From Xiphophorus maculatus (lineage: Eukaryota; Chordata; Actinopteri; Cyprinodontiformes; Poeciliidae), in the NCBI RefSeq assembly GCF_002775205.1, contig NC_036450.1, forward strand, positions 10,706,979 to 10,770,978: a stretch of 64,000 bases of DNA, written 5' to 3'. Within the stretch, counting starts at the first letter, position 1; the number at the start of each line of letters is the position of its first letter. Positions 23,931 through 34,800 of this stretch are shown one piece after another. Position numbers and translations under genes: made by a program. Under the pieces are notes generated by a model. The model was not told the origin of the DNA. It ran no database searches and saw only the letters and a list, made by a program, of their open reading frames with translations.

Positions 23931-24668
23931 TTAGTAGTGTGAAGCTGGTGGAAACTGTCCCCGCTAAAATGTAAATTTACAAGTTCATTCGGTGCTGATT
24001 TCGTAATTACTTGCTAGACGTGTTTAGACGTTCGAGGGAAAAAGAGTGATTTTGTTTCATAATTACGGTTTGTAGCTATAACGGTCGTAAAACAGCCGTT
24101 ATAGAAGTTGGCTACATGTATCTAAACTTCGATACACTCTCCGACCCAACCTTATGAAGATTTCGGTGGTATCCTGACGGGTTGTGTTATCTTTTGATAG
24201 GAAGTGTTAAAGTTACTCTGTTACATGTACCGGAAATCAGTTCTCATCAGTTTCAAACATTTATTATAGACGTTACCACTTTTCCCCTATTACCCTGTAA
24301 TTGATTCTACTGTACTAGCTTAAGCTAGATCTAGTCCTCTAAATATGCCCATATTAAATTATAGAACTAATAATATGATTACATTTTTCAGAGTTATTAC
24401 AATTCAAAGAAATTAGTAGCCTTACAATTTCACTGAACTTGAGGAATAGTTTTCTTTTTATGTAAATCTGTAAGATTTAAATCGATTGTTGAATTGTTTT
24501 GATTTGGCCCATGGATGCTGTCACAGCTGGTGTGGGCTGATGTTGTTTATTGAAGTAGATGGAATATGGTTGTTTTGGAGCAACGGAAGGACACATGGAC
24601 ATGAATGCACAAAGGAATGTTCAATGTATGATTGCATGATTTCATGATTTTGACAATTTGTAATAAAA
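23931..24668 (+). other. Intron-like 738-bp segment unique to cargo unit B
   Basis: The segment follows the donor-like gttagt and is flanked by two copies of the same 66-bp sequence (23865-23930 and 24669-24734). It is AT-rich with no long frame and ends in tgtaataaaac, which contains a polyadenylation-type AATAAA at 24662-24667. It has no counterpart in cargo unit A. It could be intron or 3'-end sequence of the captured gene, or an insertion bounded by a tandem duplication. Confidence 0.45.
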
Positions 24669-25000
24669 CAGACAGAGTTTGGGGAAGAAAACGGCGGTCG
24701 TTCTTCGTTCGCTAAAGCTGTTCTTGTTTACAGGCTTCCCACTCGGAAGAAAGGAGAAGAAGAGACAAAACAAAACAAACATCAATTGTTACAACTGTTT
24801 CAATACAGCTGAGACATGTAACATAGGTATAAAAACCATTTTTTCTGAGGTAACAGCCTGCGATGTCATCGATGACATCACGTCCGTCGCTGACTGTCAC
24901 TGATGACATCAGACCGACAAAACGAACGTGATGTCATCGATGACATCGCAGGCTGTTCCTTCAGAAGTGCCTGAATAAGACGACCACGTGGTAATGTGAA
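24669..25000 (+). other. Second exon-like copy and palindrome region in cargo unit B
   Basis: It starts cagacagagtttgg and repeats the exon-like block, here joined directly to gcttcccactcggaag as in unit A. The frame reads on as LFLFTGFPLGRKEKKRQ and further to about 24900. It leads into the second copy of the 32-bp inverted repeat and then array B. It is nearly identical to unit A over this span. Confidence 0.55.
24852..24957. repeat. Perfect 32-bp inverted repeat with nested palindrome (copy B)
   Basis: Arms 24852-24883 and 24926-24957 are exact reverse complements, identical to copy A. The 42-base spacer differs from copy A by a single base (ccctg versus cgctg). Both arms have stayed perfect in both copies. 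Confidence 0.9.
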
Positions 25001-25670
25001 GGCCTGTGAAGGCCCTCGCACCGAACGTGGACGCGAGGGCCTGTGAAGGCCTGGGATCCTTCAAGGACCTGGCCTGTGAAGGCCCTCGCACCGAACGTGG
25101 ACACGAGGGCCTGTGAAGGCCTGGGATCCTTCAAGGACCTGGCCTGTGAAGGCCCTCGCACCGAACGTGGACGCGAGGGCCTGCGAAGGCCAGGGATCCT
25201 TCATGGACCTGGCCTGTGAAGGCCCTCGCACCGAACGTGGACACGAGGGCCTGTGAAGGCCAGGGATCCTTGAATGACCTGACCTGTGAAGGCCCTCGCA
25301 CCGAACGTGGACGTGAGGGCCTGTGAAGGCCAGGGATCCTTGAATGACCTGACCTGTGAAGGCCCTCGCACCGCCACGTGGACGCGAGGGGACTGTGAAG
25401 GCCAGGGATCCTTCATGGACCTGGCCTGTGAAGGCCCTTGCACCGCCACGTGGACGCGAGGGCCTGTGAAGGCCAGGGATCCTTCAAGGACCTGGCCTGT
25501 GAAGGCCCTCGCACCACCACGTGGATGCGATGGCCTGTGAAGGCCAGGGATCCTTGAAGGCCCTGGCCTGTGAAGGCCCTCGCACCGCCACCTGGATGCG
25601 AAGGCATGTGAAGGCCCTGGCCTGTGAAAGCCCTCGCACCAGCACCTGTATGCGAGGGCCTGTGATGTCG
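24998..25670. repeat. 70-bp tandem array B, about 9 units
   Basis: Units start at 25008, 25078, 25148, 25218, 25288, 25358, 25430, 25501 and 25572. The period is 70 bp, rising to 71-72 where gccac-type units occur. Unit order parallels array A, with gaac-type units first and gccac-type units last. The final part (aaggcatgtgaaggccctgg, then agcacctgtatgcgagg) matches the end of array A. Array B therefore looks like array A with three extra units. Confidence 0.9.
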
Positions 25671-25745
25671 TGTAAAAGTAGTAGAAAAAGTTGAGTACCT
25701 TTCTACCGTTTCTACTCTCTGCTCCTTCCATGCGTTGCTCTAGAC

Positions 25746-26221
25746 CAGTGGTTCTCAAACTTTTTTCAGTGATGTACCCCCTTAAAAATATATTTTTAGT
25801 CAAGTACCCCTTGACACGGGAAAAACATTTTTGGAATTAAAAAGGGGTACAGTGCTGTAAAATCACTGTCTGATTTATTAAAGCCAAACAACTTATATCA
25901 GTGAACCTGACAAATACATCCATATTGCAAACATTGCATGGTTAAACAAAAAAGAAAAACAGAAGACGGTGACCACCAGGAAGGTATAAAACCAGTCAAA
26001 CTGTTTTATTTTAAAGGATATTGAAACTAAATACTGAATATAAAATTCAGTACATGAACACACATTTATATTTTATCAAACTTTTCACAAAATAATTTTT
26101 CCCAAGACTTGTTATGAGGAGCCTACTGATTATTTAAAGATATTTTGAAAAGCTTCACGTACCCCCTGCAGTACCTCCACGTACCCCCAGGGGTACACGT
26201 ACCCCCATTTGAGAACCACTG
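25746..26221 (+). mobile_element. hAT-like MITE, right full copy
   Basis: This 476-bp copy is nearly identical to 22156-22613. The extra 18 bases come from a small internal duplication near the right end (gtacccccaggggtacac). It ends at 26221 and is followed by tgatagac, the duplication shared with the left copy. Confidence 0.85.
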
Positions 26222-26229
26222 TGATAGAC
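26222..26229. repeat. Right 8-bp target-site duplication (tgatagac)
   Basis: Exact match to 22148-22155. With one copy and the composite removed, the fossil reads gtgatagactattacaaagg, which parallels the family's gtgatagaccaacacaaag. This supports the empty-site model. Confidence 0.85.
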
Positions 26230-26690
26230 TATTACAAAGGAATGCATAATAATATATTGTAAGTAAAATGACACTTGCATTTTTTGAATTTCTTGCAATT
26301 AAAATCAGAAAAATGTTTATTTTTTCTTTATACATGCTCTCTGCATTCATGCAATATGGAAGCACCTTGTCTTCTTGGTTTTACCCAAATCACCTCATAG
26401 CAGCTCTGGCTGTCTGTTTGGAGACATTGTTTGACCATCTTTCCATCTTTTCCTCCAACCTGTTGTAGTAATGCATCCCCTCAGCAAGACGCTGCCACCA
26501 ACAGACACCCAGTTGGACTCAAGCCTCACTGCTACATGGTTTGTGACAAACCTGCAACAGGATTTCTTATGGTTTTATTTCAGAAGGGAATGCATAGAGT
26601 CTCTACATCTCTACATCTCTACTACTCGCCCAGCAACCCAATGGAACTGCAAAGACAAGTGAGTATAGCTAATAGATGAATGGTCCCAGA
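26222..26690. mobile_element. Fossil Tc1-like element, right part
   Basis: It continues the element interrupted at 22155. Recognisable decayed motifs are cagctctggctgtctgtttg (about 26401), cagcaagacgctgccacca (about 26480) and tggtttgtgacaaacctgca (about 26538). All are typical of old teleost Tc1-like copies. No intact transposase frame remains. Confidence 0.6.
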
Positions 26691-27387
26691 TAAATAAACA
26701 TATTTAAGGAAAAAAAATTAAACAATGATTTAATATATTCATGCCAAACATTTTCTTGGAAATGCTTCTTCTTGTACTTTCCAATCATGCACTTTCAGTT
26801 GATGTAAATGTCTTTTTGCTGCTAAATACTTTTTTGTTGTCCAGCATTTCGGTGTGTAACAGTAACTGTCACCGATTTTTGCTTTCCCATGATATAACAT
26901 GAGATATAAGAAAAGTTAGAATAATTACAGAGTCTCATCTGTGTCTTTAGCAGTGAAACATCAGCAGGTATCGAGTTTCAGTCTTCCTAAAACCGGAAGC
27001 TCCACACAATCTGCCATTCTTTCTAGAAAGCACTGCTTGATCCTCCTCCCCCATAGACAAGCCCTACTCTCCAGCTCTCACTCTTTATGCTGCAACACCT
27101 CTCCCTTGTGTTCCTGTTAGGTACTGCGCCCAGACTGAGAGGCCTCCTGGATTTGATGGGAGGGTCTGAGGGTGGAGCTTCTCTTTTGGCTGTTCTGCAA
27201 ACAGCTCAGACACAGGTATATGCTTTGAAATGCTGTAATCCAGACTGTCCAAAGTGAGTACAGGCTGTGTGGAAGTTACCATTAAGAGGAATGCTATGCA
27301 GAGCCAGCGCTGTACAGTTAATGGAGCGTGCAGCCAGGCAGCCAGATGTTGCTCTCATCTGATTTGATAATAATAACCTGACCAACA
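26690..27387 (+). promoter_or_regulatory. 5' flank of the CSPG4-like gene
   Basis: This AT-rich flank precedes the first coding exon and must hold at least part of the 5' UTR and promoter. No TATA box, CpG-rich block or factor site stands out enough to call, and the transcription start cannot be placed. Confidence 0.35.
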
Positions 27388-27448
27388 ATGGGAAGTTTTT
27401 TGGCTGATCTGCTAATACTTCTGATTTCCATAGGACACGTTTATGCGG
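27388..27448 (+). CDS. cspg4b: cspg4-like exon 1: signal peptide
   Basis: The exon reads MGSFLADLLILLISIGHVYA and ends GCGG before gtaaga. This is a short N-region, a leucine/isoleucine core and a VYA cleavage-type end. The split codon G+TT joins to exon 2 as valine, giving VSFYGNGYIHL, the start of the first laminin-G domain. The ATG context is aacaATGG. The exon is too short for ordinary ORF finding and was found by working back from exon 2. Confidence 0.8.
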
Positions 27449-28813
27449 GTAAGATGCTGCAGAGATTATTTACTCCTACAAAATATGCAACTGGTAGCAG
27501 AAATGTAGAAGAAACTAGGTTGCTACTTACTAAATTCATCACATAACTATATAATTGAAGAAACCATAAATATTTTCTCAAAAATAATTAATGTTTACGC
27601 TGTATCTGTTAGTGTTTTGTTGTTTAATCTAGTCTGTTATTGTGAACTGGTAATCCCGTAAACTGGATTATATTTGACGAGACGTGAGGATTTACTTGTT
27701 TTGACAGTAACATGTTAGACTTAACTTATAAAATACTCCCTTTGACAAACCTGTAATTTACAAGCGTAAACACAAACACAAAACAGTTTATTAGGAGGAT
27801 GCAGCACAGAGCATAATTTAATTTGATTTGCTTTTAAATAAGAACATTACATGTGGTCTTGAATTTTGCCTCAAATAGTTGCTCACCGCCCCACACCTTG
27901 AAAGACACACATCCTCATTCAAGGTGTCTGCTTCTGTAGGAAGATTACTAATAATCCAGAGTGCGCTGTATCATAGAGGCAGATTAGGTCGCACATGGGT
28001 TATGGGTTATACTGACAGTAGGTTTATAGGCTTTATGCAGAGCTACATGCTGGGCCAGCCTGCTGACAGGGTGCTTCTCACTGGGACCAGTCTTATTACC
28101 CATAATAAGTGCTTTGCTAACAAATTTCAGTAGTTGCAGATCCAACTAATTTTCCAACAATAAATTAGAAAGGATTATTTCTCAATTTTCAAGATTTATT
28201 TGGGTAAATAAAGTGTTTTGGAAACCATACTTAAAAACTGAATATTGCCTTCAGTGGTTGGGGGTTTCCGCTGCAGAAAAGTTGACTTTTTCCAATATAA
28301 AACCAAAAATGAAATAAGAACTTTCTTTCATAGATTACATTGGTGTTTATTTTTAGAGCATTCAAGGGTTATTGTTGTCTCTGCTAAACACCAGCATGTC
28401 TCTCTGACCTCCATTCACTGTACGCTGTGGGATGTTTTCACAAATTGATTATCGTTTTGACTGAGTGTTCCATTACTGCCATTTTTACAGGTCAAATCCT
28501 TGAAAGCAAAGATAGCTTTGCTTTTTTAAAATGTTCACACATTTAATGGAAGGCGAAAACCCGCTCATCTTCTGTGAAGATCTTAGAGATTTATTAAAAA
28601 GAAAATCAAAGCAGCAGCACAAAAATGAAGGAACACAGCAGACAAATCACAGATAAAGTTGCAAACTAACTTCAAGTCCAATTATCATAAAACAACATCT
28701 TTGAATGTGTCACAGAGCGATGCTCAGTCCACCATCTAAAAATAGAGCATGGCACAACTGAATCAAATAGATGTTTTTAAAAAATATGGATTTCCTATTA
28801 AAATATCACCATG

Positions 28814-28844
<31 letters not shown>

Positions 28845-31800
28845 AAATAAATCTTTATTGTCATTGTCACAAGGACAACGAAATTCAAAGGGTGCCATCA
28901 GTCGGTGCATATGCCCAAAAACAAAAAATAACTGTCACAATTCACACACAACACAAGAATCAACAAACAACTGGCAAAAAAAAAAAAAATGTGTCATGTG
29001 TATTACAAAAACAAAAACATACCCCACATGATGTTTTAAGGTGCCAATTACAACAAAATGTTCAGCAGAATTTTACAATGAGTGGAAAAGATTATAACCT
29101 TTGAATAAGCACCACAATAAATTTCTGTTTGACTCATTTTGATTCAAAATTGACCTCATTTCACTAAGATGTTGTTAGTCATACTCAGTGAACATTAGCT
29201 TGTAAGCATGTTAGCATATCTTAAAAAGAGGGCAAGCCAAATGTGCTATGCAAAAGAAGAGTATTATGTAATGTCCAAACCACGATTAAACTGCAGGTTT
29301 AATCAATTAATTAATCAAATAACAGGTTGGGATCAATTAAACATCTATATTTATATTTTGGAACTGTGAGATTGCTATTTAAGTTCCACAAAATGTAAAT
29401 TGCAAAAAAAAAAAAAAACCAAAAAATAAAACATACATCTAATGTTGCCGTTGTACTCTGGATGGCTAAAGGGTCAATTTGTGTCATCTGGGTCAACAGA
29501 GAAGTTCAATTAGCATCAGAACATTTCATTAGCAGCTGTTTCTAAATGCATTAACTATCATTAACTGAAGTCAGATCGAAGCTGCAAAGTGCAGAATAGA
29601 CACCACATTGACTAACAAGTCCACTAGCATCAATGAAAGAGTGAGTCATCATTTATAGTTAAGTGTAAACTTTTAGGTCATTAGGACCACCTGAATCAAC
29701 ACTTAACAAAACATTTACATTCCAGTGAACTATTTTCATTTCCATAAGATCAAAATCATTTTTCAAAAGCTTATGGCTAAAAAGACAAAAATATATGAGT
29801 AAGAAATGAACAGAAAGAGTTTTATTGCTCTTGTCACAGTCCAGTTCCTCATCTATTTCCATCTTCCTTGTTGCAGTTTCCTTCTATGGCAATGGCTACA
29901 TTCACCTGCAAGCAATAGAAAAGTCCATTCAGACGTTAATCCACATACGATTTCATACCTCAAGTCAGTCTGGGCTACTGCTTTTGGCAGCAGGACAGAG
30001 AGACTTTTTGCTTCTTGAGCTGATTTCCGGACGCCTGCAGGTAAGCCCTTACAAATGGAGTAAAATAGAAGAAGCGATCAGCCACAACTGGAAATTGTTG
30101 TCTTTGTTTCAGTCTCCAAGAATATTGTGAGAAGACAAGAAACAGTTTGTAGTTCACCATCATCTAAAGTTGATCTAAAGTGAAGAGCAACTAGGTCTCC
30201 TGGGATACATATAACTGGAGAGATTCACACATTTAAAGAAAGGGAATCTACCTTAGCATATTGCGGTAAAACATTTCAGCATAGATATGCTGGGTTTTAC
30301 TATACAAAGAAGAGTCAGCAAGAAAACATTTAATTTAATGTCAGAATGTTGACGCTGAGATAAAAATAAATCCTCTGGCTCTGGTTTTATGCCAGAACAT
30401 GTTCCTTCATGAATGAGGCTGGAGAAGAAAACCATAACTGTGCTTATTTGCTGCCCTTATAAAGTCTCAAAACCTTGGTCAACTTTAGAGCATGAAACTG
30501 TAGCAGAACAGTAAGATAGCAATGTTTCATCGCTCTCTGTTTGCTTCTCATCTCCTACCTCTCACTTCAGGTACGACTGAACCTGGGCTCAGGTGAGCGG
30601 TTGCTACGTTCAGAAAGGGGTATCCATCTTAACGATCTGGCCTGGCACACAGTGGATCTAAACCATACACACCACAACATCAACATGATTGTAGATCGAA
30701 GTTCTCACACTAGTCTCCGAATGCCAGGACCAGATTTGGAGCTCAGCATTGAGGATGGGCTCTTTGTTGGTGGGACAGCTGGACTAAACCATCCGTACCT
30801 TCTAAACATCTCAACTGGGTTTAGGGGTTGCTTGGATGAGGTTGTCTTCAATGAACACAACCTACTGTCCAGCCTTCAGCCTTATTCTGGGTACAAAAGC
30901 ATCCACGAGGTATCCCTGGGTTGTAGTCCGCAGTTTTTAGCAACAGAAGAAGATCCTGTGAGGTTTTCCAGCTCTAAAGCCTTTATCTCTCTCCCACAAT
31001 GGGAGGTCCTGCAAGAGGGGACGTTTGAGTGTGAACTTCACCCTTCCTGGACAGATGAAAATGGACTTGTGTTGTACAGCTCTGGGAGTGACGGAGGGTT
31101 TGTCTCTATTGAGATCAGAGACGGTCACCTTGTGGCCTCAATAGGAAATGGAAAGGGTAGTAAAACTGAGCTGCATTCACTGACACATGTCTACAGCAAG
31201 CACACCTGGTACCCCATCCAGCTGCTCCTGCAACCTGATAGCATCCAACTGAAGGTAGGCAAGGAGTTAGTGAAGGCCAGCCTGAGTCAGGAACTTCAGG
31301 CCATCCAGCTCAAAGGACCTCTCATCCTTGGAGGACTGGATGATGTTGCTGTAGGAAAAACAAGAAGTGCTGGATTATCTTCTGTTCCTTTGGGAGAAGA
31401 AGGAAGAGGAAAATCATTTAAAGGCTGCCTCCAAAAAATTAGAGTGAACACCCTAAAAACTGGCTTACCTCATGCCATGGTCACCAAAGACATTACTGTG
31501 GGGTGCAATATAGGTCAGGCTCCAAAGGTAGTGATCATTTCCAATCCAACAGATCTCCCTGACTTTGATGTTACCACAACACAAATGATCAGCAACAAGA
31601 GGACCACAAACCTATTGGTGCTTCGAACCCTGGAGGTAGCTGAAGGAGGCCAGGCACTACTTGAACCCAAACATATGAGGGTAGGACATTTTATGTTCTG
31701 GTAGTATCTCACGAATATTTTCTGTGCTGCTTGACAAATTTACATGTTTCCATTTGCACATTCCGCCAGGTGAATATTGATTTTCGCAAACTGGGGATCC

Positions 31801-34800
31801 ATCCATCAGAGCTGATGTGTCGCATTGTTGACCCTCCTGTTCATGGTCAGCTACATTTGAACCCCAAACCAGATCCAGATGGGTTGCCTGAGGAAACACA
31901 GGAGAGAATTATAGGAATAGGAGCAAAGGAGAAGGACCGATCTTTCAGCATGCTCGACCTGTGGCAAGGTCGGGTTATGTACGTTCACAGTGGCTCAGAG
32001 GACCAGAATGACTTCTTCATGTTTTCAATCTTCTCTAACAATAAGAAGCCGCTGCCTGTACTTCTGGAAGACAACCATGTGCACAGGTTTAATATCAGCA
32101 TCACTCCAGTTAATGATCCTCCTGTTCTCAGCTTACCACAAGGAAACCTTTTCACTCTGCCGGAGAAGTCCAAACGACAGGTAGACACATCAGAATTCCT
32201 TGATATATAACACCTTGAATTATTCCACGTTAAGATAATCAAATGAATGTGTTCTTCATGACAGTTGACAACAGATATGCTGAGAGTCTCAGATCCTGAC
32301 AACAGTCCTGAGGATCTTGTTTTTAACTCAATGGGGAACCTTAATTCTGAAGCTGGTTACCTCGAGAACCTAGATTACCCTGGCAGGTTAGTCTCGTGGG
32401 ATGTTCTCACAATACCTTGCAAACCTTTTTAGACAGTTTAACCCCTTCACTGTCACCCTAAAGTGTTTACATGTCATCAAATGTGTTCATGAGGACAGCA
32501 AATTCCTAATGACACTTAGGGGTTTAGCATCTATATATGGGTTGTAGTTGTAACTTCCAATAAATCTTTAAATAAAGCCTGCAAGCACTCATTTGGCAGA
32601 AATGCAGATAAATGAGTGAATAACATGACGATGTTGCTCTTCCAGGCCCATCAACCTGTTCTCTCTAAGTGATCTGGAGGAGGGTAAAATCAGCTTTGTG
32701 CACACAGGAGTTTCTGCTTCTAGGCTGGTCCTCAGAGCCAGTGATGGGCATAGAGTAAGTAAACATATGGCTACTTTGCTAAATTCTAACCAACTAAGTA
32801 AAACTATTAAAAAAAAACATTTCAGAAGGGTTAAACTGATGTTTTCCTCTTTGTCAGTGCTTTGGCTATTTATCCTTTTACACTGCATACTGCAGCTTAG
32901 AGGTGCATAGCATCCTTCTCTTGTGGCAGAGAACGTCTTAGCAAGAATTTATAAAGACTTTGTAGATATGTATGTATTCAGGAGTGATTCAATTTCTGTG
33001 GGTCAAAAAATGGGGAAGCAAAAACATATTTTCCATTAATTTTTCACATTTTGTTTCCTTTCATATTTACAGGTCAGCAACGCTGTAGTTTTAAGGATCA
33101 TGGCAGTGACTCTGGAGTACAAACTAGTGAATAAAACTGGACTGGAGGTGAATCAGGGAGAATCGGCCATCATCAGCACCAGACACCTTGCAGTGCAGGT
33201 CAATGTGGCTGATAGTTCAGTGGATGTGTGGTATGATGTAACAGACTTACCACAGTTTGGCGAGATCCAGAGATTACACTCAAGTGGTGAATGGAAATCC
33301 ACTACCTTTTTCTCACAGAGAATTCTGGAAAAAGAAAGGATTCGATATATTAGCACCTACCGTGGAATTCAGACTCAGAGCAACATTACAGACCAATTCA
33401 AATGCAAGATAGTAATCAATTCAGCTGCCAAAGAGGAGGTTGTTTTCCCTATAGAGATCCACTGGATTCAATTAAAGGTAACAAGGAGCAAGATGGAAGT
33501 GACCGGCCTTGAGAGTGCTGTTCTCACACCTGAAGACCTTCATGTGATTTCTAAAGGTGTTAAAACCAGTGAGCGTGACCTTTTCTACAGAGTTCTGACC
33601 GTTCCAAAGAAAGGGCGATTGTTCCTCAACCAAATGGTTATGCAAAAGAACTCAACCTTTAGTCAAGAGAACATCACAGAGGGTTTGGTTAAGTATGAAC
33701 TTTTTAACAGGCTGCATGATGACACAAGAGATTCCTTCAGCTTTCAGGTGTTCTCTGCTCATGCTGCTTCAACACCTTATGACTTCAGAATCAACATTAA
33801 AGCCGAGTCAAGTGCATTAACCATCATTAATAAAGGCCTTTTAATCCTTGAAGGAGCAAGTAAAGTAATTACGAAAGATATTTTGTTCACTCACACAACA
33901 AGTAACCGGGAGGTTCATTATAACGTAACAGTGAGCCCCAGGCATGGCCAGTTAAGGAAGATCAATCTTTCCAACTCAACTTCCATTAACGACAACATAC
34001 TGACTTTCACCAATCAGGACATCACAGAGGAGCGAATCATGTACGTTCACGATGACAGCGAGACCAAGCAGGATTACTTCACGTTTCAAATTGCTGTTTA
34101 CAAACCGCACAAAAACACAAACAAGAAGGAAGAAGGAAACACCGAGGAGCACACCTTTAACATCTCTGTGCAACTTGTCAATGATCAGAGACCCGTCAGG
34201 GTTGTTGATGAGGTCTTTCACGTTGCCCGGGATGGACAGAGGTTGGTGACACTGAAAGATTTGCGGTACCGAGATGACGACTCGGATTTTGAGGACAGCT
34301 GGCTGGTCTACACTCGGAGGGGGATTCCAATGGGGGAGCTTGTGCTGGCCAGTGATCCAAGTCACAGGCTGTATGAGTTCACACAACGGGACCTTGAGCA
34401 GGTTAGCATCTATTTCTAAATAGATTTGATGTAGGGGGTAACAGAATCATTATGTAAAAGCTTTTATACACTTACTGGGAGAAGCTTAAACATTTTTGGA
34501 AAAGTCTGCACTTCCTGGTTTGTTTGCTCAAGCAGAAAGTTGGAAATTTTAGAACAATATTTATAGTAAATCTAGTAGTGCTTTAAAAAGTTTAAAAAAA
34601 TCTAATAAATCATAAGAATTTATTAGAATGGTAAAAAATGGAAACAGTTGGCCATTTGCTGTTTTTTGCTCTGCTTTTTATTTGTGTAAAACAGTGGTGT
34701 CTTCTAACCACTTCTTTGATTTGGTTTGAAGTTAGTTGTTTAAATATTGTATCCTTTCTAAGCCATATTCAATGCCATACATTTTGTCCTAACTCTAACT

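Larger units (their letters stand above)
22156..26221. mobile_element. Composite hAT-flanked repeat island (4.07 kb)
   Basis: In order it contains: a full hAT-like copy (22156-22613); cargo unit A (22614 to about 23545); a truncated hAT copy (about 23554-23737); cargo unit B (23738-25745); and a full hAT copy (25746-26221). All three copies point the same way. The outermost ends are bracketed by an exact 8-bp duplication, while the inner ends are not: the inner flanks read ctctaggg after a right end and ctctagac before a left end. The cargo thus runs from a right flank to a left flank, as in a circularly permuted or tandemly repeated unit. No transposase is encoded. Confidence 0.8.

Noticed and set aside
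23071-25670. Repeat-spacer pattern resembling a CRISPR array
   Set aside because: Units are contiguous 70-bp tandem copies with no unique spacers, and the sequence is vertebrate.
25201-25803. 200-codon minus-strand open frame across array B
   Set aside because: It is only the 70-bp repeat read without stops; the same peptide words recur in every frame, there is no domain and the frame rotates each unit.
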